DNA of 12,299 nucleotides, taken from contig JACMRO010000560.1 in NCBI GenBank assembly GCA_014376425.1, positions 1 to 12,299 of the forward strand, written 5' to 3'. The translations under genes were made by a program, and so were the position numbers. Shown here piece after piece: positions 7,206-12,299 of this stretch. The DNA comes from Rubritepida sp. (GTDB lineage Bacteria; Pseudomonadota; Alphaproteobacteria; Acetobacterales; Acetobacteraceae). Each line of letters opens with the position of its first letter. Position 1 is the stretch's first letter. The notes beneath the pieces are model-generated. The model saw nothing but the letters and a program-made list of their open reading frames with translations, was not told the DNA's origin and made no database searches.

Positions 7206-8027
7206 TCAGGCCAGGCCAGCCGTTTCGTGCCGCTTCCCGGCCCGCGCCGCGCCGGCGTAGAGCACGTCGAGCTTCGCATCCACGATGGCGGCGTGGCGCG
7301 CCACCGCATCGGGATGCATATCGGCCTCGGGCGGTGTTTCGTGCGTGAAATGGCCGAAGCTGTCCTCACCGCGCACCAGCAGCGCGCTGTCGCGGTCACC
7401 ATTCAGCTGGCGCACATGCGGCGACACGTAGCGCACGGCGAAACCCACCCGCGGCCAGCTTGCCCGGTTGGGAGCGCTCCCATGCACGATCAGCACGTGG
7501 TGCAGGCTCATCTCGCCCGGTGCCAGGGTGATGTCGACCGCCTGCGCCTCATCCACTTCGACGGTGATTTCCTGCCCGCGCGACAGCAGGTTGTCGACGG
7601 CGAAAGTGTCGGCATGCGGCACCGGCGCCAGGTGCGTGCCCGGCATCACCCGCATGTTGCCCGACAGCGGCGTGGAGGGCGTGAGCGCGATCCAGGCGGT
7701 CACCACATCGGCGCTGGACAGCCCCCAGTAATTGCCGTCCTGGTGCCAACTGACAAAGGCCGCGTCGCCCACGCCCTTGATGAAGAACTGGCTGGCCCAG
7801 CACAGAATGTCGGGGCCGATGACGCCCTCCACCGCGTCCAGCACGGCCGCGTGTCGCACCAGCGCGTCCATCCAGGGGAACAGAAGGTGTGGGTTCTGGT
7901 TCATCCGGCCGGAAAGGCGGCCGTCGGCCAGGGCCTCGCTGCGGCGAAGTTCGCCCAGCAGGCGGGCGGCCTCCGCCTCGGCCGCGACGCGGATGGGGAA
8001 GCGATAGCCGGTTTGGGCGTAGCTCAT
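7206..8027 (-). CDS. Phytanoyl-CoA dioxygenase (PhyH) family Fe(II)/2-oxoglutarate oxygenase
   Basis: This 273-residue cytoplasmic protein belongs to the PhyH family, non-haem iron enzymes that hydroxylate (or rarely halogenate) a substrate while decarboxylating 2-oxoglutarate. The metal triad is visible: His95 and Asp97 in SWHQDGNYWGL, and His182 in HHVLIVHGSAPN. Arg193 (NRASWPR) is the expected 2-oxoglutarate-binding arginine. Because Asp97 is present, a halogenase of the SyrB2 type, which has Ala or Gly there, is unlikely. The substrate is unknown. The start is the ATG at 8025-8027, with GGAGG five to six bases upstream; the frame stays open further upstream to about 8156, but that extension has no good start and no conserved sequence. 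It lies 125 bases downstream of the CinA-type gene, with a palindrome between them, so it may be separately controlled. Confidence 0.9.
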   Translation of the reverse strand: MSYAQTGYRFPIRVAAEAEAARLLGELRRSEALADGRLSGRMNQNPHLLFPWMDALVRHAAVLDAVEGVIGPDILCWASQFFIKGVGDAAFVSWHQDGNYWGLSSADVVTAWIALTPSTPLSGNMRVMPGTHLAPVPHADTFAVDNLLSRGQEITVEVDEAQAVDITLAPGEMSLHHVLIVHGSAPNRASWPRVGFAVRYVSPHVRQLNGDRDSALLVRGEDSFGHFTHETPPEADMHPDAVARHAAIVDAKLDVLYAGAARAGKRHETAGLA

Positions 8028-8071
8028 GGGTCCTCCGTCTGCCGTGCGATCGGGAAGCTGGTTGGCGGCTG

Positions 8072-8089
8072 AACTCGGGCGCCCGAGTT
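8072..8089. promoter_or_regulatory. Perfect 18-bp palindrome, possible operator
   Basis: AACTCGGGCGCCCGAGTT is a perfect inverted repeat with a central CG, placed about 45 bases upstream of the dioxygenase start. Its layout resembles binding sites of dimeric regulators such as LacI-type repressors. It could also fold as a 7-bp stem with a GCGC loop, but no T-tract follows on the minus strand, so it is a poor intrinsic terminator. The role is inferred from symmetry and position only. Confidence 0.4.
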
Positions 8090-8152
8090 GGGAAACACGG
8101 ACGGGTCGTCGCCCCTCCACGTTGGACGCAAACCATGTGCCGTGCAGCCGCG

Positions 8153-8929
8153 TCAATCGGTGACCGGTTCGCCCCGCACCGCCACGCCGCCAGCGTCGAT
8201 CAGCAGCGCCTCGATCTCATCCGCCGCCCGCGCCACATCGTCAGCATCGGTGCCCTTGGCCACCAGCGCCACGCCGCCGCGCACCGGCAATGGGCGGAAA
8301 TACGGGTAGCTGCCGATGTCGAGGTTGGGATGCGCCAGCTGCACCCCGGTCAGCGCCGCTGCTATCCCGCCCTCAAAAACCCCATCGGCATGCACGGTCG
8401 CGGACACGATCGCCTGGCCCCGCTCCAGCCGCGGCGCCAGCGCCCGGAACATCGACTGCATGATGCGCGGCACGCCGGCCATGACGTGCACATTCTCCAC
8501 CGAGAAGCCTGGCGCGATGGTCGCCTCGTTCTCGATCAGCACGCAGCCACGCGGCATGGTCGCCATACGCTGCCGGGCTTCGTTGAAATCGCCGGGCGGG
8601 GTCTGCTTCGCGTAATAGTCGGCCATTCTCTGCCAGGCGACGGGATGCGGCTCCCACGGCACGGAGAAAGCGCGGGCGATGCATTCGCTGGTGATGTCGT
8701 CATGCGTGGGGCCAATGCCCCCGGTGGTGAAGACGTGGGTGTAAATGCGCCGCACCGCGTTGACCGTGCCGATGATGGTCAGCGGATCGTCGGGGATGAT
8801 CCGCACCTCGCGCACCGGAATCCCCAACGCGCCCAGCTCGGTCGCCAGGAACTGGATGTTGGCGTCGCGGGTGCGGCCGCTCAGCACCTCGTTGCCGATG
8901 ATCAGGATGCAGGCGGTCGGGTTAGGCAT
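8153..8929 (-). CDS. CinA-type molybdopterin-binding-domain protein (competence/damage-inducible protein A family)
   Basis: This protein of about 258 residues consists of the MoaB/MogA-like molybdopterin-binding fold found at the N-terminus of CinA (COG1058). Key blocks are IIGNEVLSGRTRDANIQFL near the start, TTGGIGPTHDDIT (about residues 67-79) and VHVMAGVPRIMQSMF (about 147-161). The C-terminal nicotinamide-mononucleotide deamidase domain of full-length CinA is absent, so it is the short form common in alphaproteobacteria. That form's function is not established; pyrophosphatase activity on ADP-ribose-like nucleotides is known for some family members, and a link to competence should not be assumed. 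The ATG at 8927-8929 overlaps the stop of the upstream gene (TGATG), pointing to translational coupling; a GTG one codon earlier is possible. Confidence 0.88.
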   Translation of the reverse strand: MPNPTACILIIGNEVLSGRTRDANIQFLATELGALGIPVREVRIIPDDPLTIIGTVNAVRRIYTHVFTTGGIGPTHDDITSECIARAFSVPWEPHPVAWQRMADYYAKQTPPGDFNEARQRMATMPRGCVLIENEATIAPGFSVENVHVMAGVPRIMQSMFRALAPRLERGQAIVSATVHADGVFEGGIAAALTGVQLAHPNLDIGSYPYFRPLPVRGGVALVAKGTDADDVARAADEIEALLIDAGGVAVRGEPVTD

Positions 8930-9924
8930 CACAGCATCTCCTGCAGCATCGCCACCAACGGCCGGTCGGCCGGGGGCATCGGGTAGTCGGCCATCCGCGC
9001 CGGGCGCACCCAGGCCAGCGCCTGGCCTTCGCGCGGCTGCATGGTGCCGCGCCAGCGGCGGCAGACATAGAGCGGCATCAGCAGATGAAAGTCGGCGTAG
9101 GCGTGGCTGGCGAAGGTCAACGGCGCCAGGCAGGCGGCGGTGACGTCGATGTCCAGCTCCTCATGCAGCTCGCGGATCAGCGCGGCTTCGGGGGTCTCAC
9201 CGGCTTCGGGCTTGCCGCCGGGGAACTCCCACAGCCCGGCCATCTGCTTGCCGGGCGGGCGCTGCGCCAGCAGCACGCGGCCGTCGCCATCGACCAGTGC
9301 GCAGGCGACGACCAGCAGCGTGGGCAGGATTCGCGCCTCGCCGCGCGGCTTGGGCGCCTCGAAAAGCAGCACGGGCATCGCGCGGTTGCGCGACATGAAT
9401 TCCTGCACGCCTTCCCCGGTTTGGATGAAGCCCAGGGCACGCAGCACAGCCTGCGACGCCAGGTTGTCGCTCAACACGCTGGCCACCACCCGGTCCAGCC
9501 CCAATGTTTCGAAACCCCAATCGAGCAGGGCGCGGGTCGCCTCACGCGCAAAGCCCTGGCCCCAGAATTTGCGGCCGACCCAGTAGCCCAGCTCGGCCTC
9601 GCCAGGGTCCGACCGGCTCAAGGTCAGGCCCACGCAGCCGATCAGCGCGCCGCCCTCATTCGCGGCCTGGGTGATCGCCAGGTGGTGGCCATCGCCGCGC
9701 GTCGCCTGCTCGCCAGTGGAGCCGATCCAGCTCTCCGCCACGCTTTGCTTGTAGGGGAAGGGCACGCGGGCGAGGTTGCCGGCCACGCTGTAGTCGTTGA
9801 CGAGGCGGAAGACCGCAGCGGCATCCGCCGGCTCCAGCGGCCGCAGCACCAGCCGCGCGGTGGAGAGCGTGGGCAGGCTCAAACCGTCAACTGCGGTAGC
9901 TGCCGTTGATGTCGATGTAGCCAT
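8929..9924 (-). CDS. Fused GNAT N-acetyltransferase - Nudix (MutT-like) hydrolase
   Basis: This is a 331-residue, two-domain cytoplasmic protein. Residues about 17-185 form a RimJ-like GNAT domain: LPTLSTARLVLRPLEPADA at the start, ELGYWVGRKFWGQGFAREA with the acetyl-CoA pyrophosphate loop WGQGFA (121-126), and DNLASQAVLRALGF (153-166). Residues about 199-331 form a Nudix domain resembling MutT, which removes oxidised dGTP. Its Nudix box is G237-x5-E243-x7-R251-E252-L-x-E255-E256-x-D258-I. All metal-binding residues are kept, but the usual Gly before the last hydrophobic residue is Asp258. The start ATG at 9924 overlaps the argJ end by 38 bases and lacks a clear ribosome-binding site; an in-frame TTG at 9880-9882, just after the argJ stop, is a possible alternative that still keeps the GNAT domain. 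The acetyl acceptor is unknown. Confidence 0.93.
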   Translation of the reverse strand: MATSTSTAATAVDGLSLPTLSTARLVLRPLEPADAAAVFRLVNDYSVAGNLARVPFPYKQSVAESWIGSTGEQATRGDGHHLAITQAANEGGALIGCVGLTLSRSDPGEAELGYWVGRKFWGQGFAREATRALLDWGFETLGLDRVVASVLSDNLASQAVLRALGFIQTGEGVQEFMSRNRAMPVLLFEAPKPRGEARILPTLLVVACALVDGDGRVLLAQRPPGKQMAGLWEFPGGKPEAGETPEAALIRELHEELDIDVTAACLAPLTFASHAYADFHLLMPLYVCRRWRGTMQPREGQALAWVRPARMADYPMPPADRPLVAMLQEML

Positions 9925-11110
9925 GCGTCAGGTCGCAGGTCCAGACCCGGGCCGCGCCCCGGCCCAGGCCGATATCCACCGTGATGGCGACCTCGCGCCC
10001 CCGCATGTGCGCGACGACCGGCGCCTCGTCATAGCCCGGCACCACGCTGCCTTCCCGTGCCATCCAGGTGCCGCCCACGGCGATGCTCAGCAGGTCGCGC
10101 TCGGCCGGCTCGCCGGCGCGGCCCACGGCCATGACGATGCGGCCCCAATTGGCGTCCTCGCCGGCGATGGCCGTCTTCACCAGCGGGGAGTTCGCGATGG
10201 CCATGGCGATGCGGTGCGCCGATTTCTTCGACACCGCCGAAGTCACATCGATCTGGATGAGCTTCTGCGCCCCCTCGCCGTCGCGCGCCACCATCACGGC
10301 AAGCTCCATGCAGACCTCGCCCAGCGCGCGGGCGAAGTCCTTCAGCGCCGCGGCCTCGGTCACCCGGGGGTGCCTGGTGGCGCCGGTGGCGAACAGCATC
10401 ACCGTGTCGGAGGTCGAGGTGTCGCTGTCCACCGTGATGCAGTTGAAGGAGGGATTGACCGCCTTCGTCAGCAGGGTCTGCAACAGCGGCGCCGGGATCT
10501 TCGCGTCGGTCGCGAGGAAGCTCAGCATCGTCGCCATGTCGGGCGCGATCATGCCGCTGCCCTTGGCGATCCCGTTGATCGTGACCGTCACGCCGCCGAT
10601 CTCGGCGGTGCGGGTCGCGGCCTTGGGAAAGGTGTCGGTCGTCATGATGCCGCGGGCGGCGTCGGCCCAGGCGGTGTCGGTCAGGGCTGCGTGCAGGGCA
10701 GGGAGGGCGGCGGTCAGCCGCTCATGCGGCAGCGGCTCGCCGATCACGCCGGTGCTGGCCAGGAACACCTCGCGCGGCTTGCAGCCGAGCAGCTTGGCGG
10801 CCGCATCCGCCGTCGCCTTCGTCGCCACGCGCCCCGCCTTTCCGGTGAACACGTTGGCGTTGCCGGCGTTTACCACCAGCCCGCGGGCGCGGCCGGATTT
10901 CAGCGCCTCGCGGCACCATTCGACCGGTGCGCCAGGGCATTTGTTGCGGGTGAAGACGCCGGCCGCCGTGGTGCCGGCCGGGAAGGCCAGCATCGTCAGG
11001 TCAGCCCTCGCCTTGTAACGGATGCCGGCCTCCGCGATGCCCAGGGTCACGCCGGCGATGGCCGGCATGTCGGGCATCGGCAATGCCAGGGGCGAGAGGG
11101 CGTAGGCCAT
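9887..11110 (-). CDS. argJ: Bifunctional glutamate N-acetyltransferase / amino-acid acetyltransferase
   Basis: ArgJ transfers the acetyl group from N-acetylornithine to glutamate, recycling it in arginine biosynthesis; bifunctional forms also acetylate glutamate from acetyl-CoA. The protein has 407 residues, the usual size. It is made as a precursor that cleaves itself before Thr194, seen in KGSGMIAPDMATMLSFLATD, and that threonine becomes the catalytic nucleophile of the beta chain. STGVIGEPL (about 119-127) carries the Thr-Gly oxyanion pair. VNPSFNCITVDSDTSTSDT and AGEDANWGRIVMAVGRAG are further family blocks, and the C-terminus NGSYRS matches the typical end (glycine, tyrosine, Arg/Thr-Ser). 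The ATG at 11110 overlaps the stop of the parvulin gene by one base (TGATG). Whether this copy is mono- or bifunctional cannot be decided from the sequence alone. Confidence 0.98.
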   Translation of the reverse strand: MAYALSPLALPMPDMPAIAGVTLGIAEAGIRYKARADLTMLAFPAGTTAAGVFTRNKCPGAPVEWCREALKSGRARGLVVNAGNANVFTGKAGRVATKATADAAAKLLGCKPREVFLASTGVIGEPLPHERLTAALPALHAALTDTAWADAARGIMTTDTFPKAATRTAEIGGVTVTINGIAKGSGMIAPDMATMLSFLATDAKIPAPLLQTLLTKAVNPSFNCITVDSDTSTSDTVMLFATGATRHPRVTEAAALKDFARALGEVCMELAVMVARDGEGAQKLIQIDVTSAVSKKSAHRIAMAIANSPLVKTAIAGEDANWGRIVMAVGRAGEPAERDLLSIAVGGTWMAREGSVVPGYDEAPVVAHMRGREVAITVDIGLGRGAARVWTCDLTHGYIDINGSYRS

Positions 11111-12066
11111 CAGCGGCGTGCGGGCGCCGGCGGCGGCGTGCCAACCAGCGGGGCGGTCGCCCCGGCCGGGGGCGCCTCGCGCTCCACCCGCACCGAGCCG
11201 CGCAGGCGTTCGACGGCAGCGGCCACTTCTTCCTGCAGCAACGCCTGGCGAACCTGCTCCTTCGCCTCGTCGAAGCCGGGGCCCGCGGTGCGCCGGCGCT
11301 CGTCCACCCGGATCACGTGCCAGCCGAACTGGGTGCGCACCGGCGCCGGCACCAGCTGGCCGGGCTGCAGGGCGAAGGCGGCTTCCGAGAAGGCCGGCAC
11401 CATGTCGCCGCGCTTGAACCAGCCGAGATCGCCGCCCTCACGCGTGCCAGGGCCGGTCGCCATGCGGCGGGCGACGTCCTCGAAGCTTTGGCCGCGCTGC
11501 AGCTCGGTCAGGGCGGTGCGGGCCTCGGCCTCGGTCGGCACCAGGATATGGCGGGCGTGGACCTCTTCCTCAGGCGCGGTGGCGGCCGTGTCACGGTCGT
11601 AGCGGGCGCGGATGGCGGCGTCGGTCACGCGGGGCACAACCTCCCGCTGCAGCAGGGTCTGGGTCAGCTCCTGCGCCTCGGCCCGGGCCAGGCGGGCGCG
11701 GACCTCGGGGTCGCGGTCGATGCCGGCGCGGCGAGCCGCCACCAGCAAGGCGCGGTCGGTGATGGTGCGTTCCACCAGCTGGCGCATCGCCTCGGGCGGG
11801 ATCATGCCGACGAGCGTGTCGGCCGGAACGGCGCGCATTTCGGGCGGCAGGACTTCGGCGGCGGTGGCCAGCACGTCGGACAGCCGAACGGGTTCACCTT
11901 CGACACGCGCCAGCACCGGGTCTTGCGCCAGCGAGGCTGCGGGTGTGGCAGCGGTGGCGGGCGGTATTGCGACGGTGGGGCTTTGGGTCGCCGTCGAACC
12001 AGGGGCCGGCGCCTGGGCCAGGGCTGGCAAGATTCCTAGCAGGGTAAGGGCAAGCGTCAGGCGCAT
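11110..12066 (-). CDS. Exported parvulin-type (PpiC) peptidyl-prolyl cis-trans isomerase
   Basis: This 318-residue protein is a periplasmic PPIase and chaperone of the PpiC/SurA group. The ATG at 12064-12066 begins a clear signal peptide (MRLTLALTLLGILPALAQA, likely cut after AQA, no lipobox Cys), followed by a low-complexity Ala/Pro/Thr linker to about residue 48. A helical SurA-N-like part (about 50-160) precedes the parvulin domain (about 168-256), with ARHILVPTEAEA, GGDLGWFKRGDMVPAFSEAA and TQFGWHVIRVDERR. The C-terminus is Pro/Ala-rich. An earlier TTG in frame at 12126 would add 20 residues and bury the signal peptide, so the ATG is preferred, although it lacks a clear ribosome-binding site. 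TTGTCG (12121-12126) and CATTAG (12098-12103), 17 bases apart on this strand, are a weak promoter candidate. It heads the operon with argJ. Confidence 0.92.
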   Translation of the reverse strand: MRLTLALTLLGILPALAQAPAPGSTATQSPTVAIPPATAATPAASLAQDPVLARVEGEPVRLSDVLATAAEVLPPEMRAVPADTLVGMIPPEAMRQLVERTITDRALLVAARRAGIDRDPEVRARLARAEAQELTQTLLQREVVPRVTDAAIRARYDRDTAATAPEEEVHARHILVPTEAEARTALTELQRGQSFEDVARRMATGPGTREGGDLGWFKRGDMVPAFSEAAFALQPGQLVPAPVRTQFGWHVIRVDERRRTAGPGFDEAKEQVRQALLQEEVAAAVERLRGSVRVEREAPPAGATAPLVGTPPPAPARR

Positions 12067-12120
12067 GTGCTGGAGACCATGGAAAGTGGATACCGTACTA
12101 ATGGCGCAGCCAACCCCGCG

Positions 12121-12299
12121 CGACAATCGCTGGCGGGCGTGTGCGGCGACAATCTCGGGTGGGGGGATGTGTGGCGCGGCAATCTCAAGCGGGATTGCGC
12201 GGGGGGTGCGCGGCGCGACAATCCCAAGTGGGATTGCGCGGGGGGTGCGTGGCGCGACAATCCCAAGTGGGATTGGGCGGGGGGTGCGTGGCGCGACAA
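12121..12299. repeat. 39-bp tandem repeat array with internal palindromes, continuing past the window
   Basis: Copies begin at 12177, 12216, 12255 and 12294 (the last cut off). 12216-12254 and 12255-12293 differ at one base; 12177-12215 differs at four. Two shorter, decayed copies begin at 12121 (26 bp) and 12147 (30 bp, apparently with nine bases lost). Each intact copy contains CAATCCCAAGTGGGATTG (12219-12236 and 12258-12275), an 8-bp perfect inverted repeat around AG; the older copy at 12180-12197 keeps most pairing, one position changing to a G-T wobble. The unit has no stop codon in any of the six frames, so open frames across it (including one leftward and three rightward) are not evidence of coding. 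The 110 bases between the array's first copy and the parvulin start hold no other clear feature. Confidence 0.85.

Noticed and set aside
7206..8027. A SyrB2-like halogenase
   Set aside because: The iron-site aspartate (Asp97 in HQD) is present; halogenases have Ala or Gly at that position.
8028..8156. A 43-residue N-terminal extension of the PhyH-family gene starting at a TTG overlapping the CinA-type stop
   Set aside because: The ATG at 8027 has a strong GGAGG, and the extension is of low complexity with no conserved features.
9797..11602. A 601-codon rightward open frame opposite argJ and the parvulin gene
   Set aside because: It is antisense to two well-supported genes and has no family motif.
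12121..12299. A CRISPR array
   Set aside because: Repeats follow each other directly with no unique spacers between them, and no cas genes are near.
1..12299. Mobile elements, defence genes, tRNA or rRNA genes
   Set aside because: No transposase, integrase, terminal inverted repeats, attachment sites, toxin-antitoxin genes or RNA genes were seen; all twelve genes look like core or near-core chromosomal genes.

Overview
The window looks like ordinary chromosomal DNA of a GC-rich alphaproteobacterium. A Rhodospirillales or Acetobacteraceae-like (Roseomonas-type) lineage is my best guess, from the very high GC content, the acpP-fabF pair, the parvulin-argJ-acetyltransferase/Nudix gene order and the style of the proteins. 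That placement is an inference; no rRNA or tRNA is present to confirm it. Twelve protein genes fill almost all of the sequence, and no stretch longer than about 240 bases lacks a gene.

Left part (1-3507). etfA is cut off by the left window edge and overlaps hbd by four bases. The pair links acyl-CoA dehydrogenase electron flow with 3-hydroxybutyryl-CoA oxidation or synthesis (fatty acid, butyrate or polyhydroxybutyrate metabolism). It converges, nine bases stop to stop, on fhs, the one-carbon/folate enzyme formate-tetrahydrofolate ligase.

Middle part (3508-7131). A divergent region leads to an ExoD-family membrane protein. Next come acpP and fabF, the carrier protein and an elongation condensing enzyme of type II fatty acid synthesis, with a possible promoter just before acpP. 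A TRAP-transporter solute-binding protein follows, without its membrane partners in view, and ends at a strong intrinsic terminator.

Right part (7206-12066, all leftward). In transcription order the genes are: a secreted parvulin-type peptidyl-prolyl isomerase; argJ (arginine biosynthesis); a fused GNAT acetyltransferase-Nudix hydrolase; a stand-alone CinA-type molybdopterin-binding-domain protein; and a phytanoyl-CoA dioxygenase-family oxygenase. The first four are joined by one-base (TGATG) or short overlaps, so they are probably one translationally coupled operon. The oxygenase sits after a 125-base gap that contains a perfect 18-bp palindrome.

Far right (12121-12299). Upstream of the parvulin gene begins an array of 39-bp tandem repeats, each with an internal hairpin-forming palindrome. 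Copies become more degenerate toward the gene, and the array runs off the window. It is the least explained structure here. I found no convincing undescribed multi-gene system; the most interesting items are the repeat array, the GNAT-Nudix fusion and the palindrome before the dioxygenase gene.
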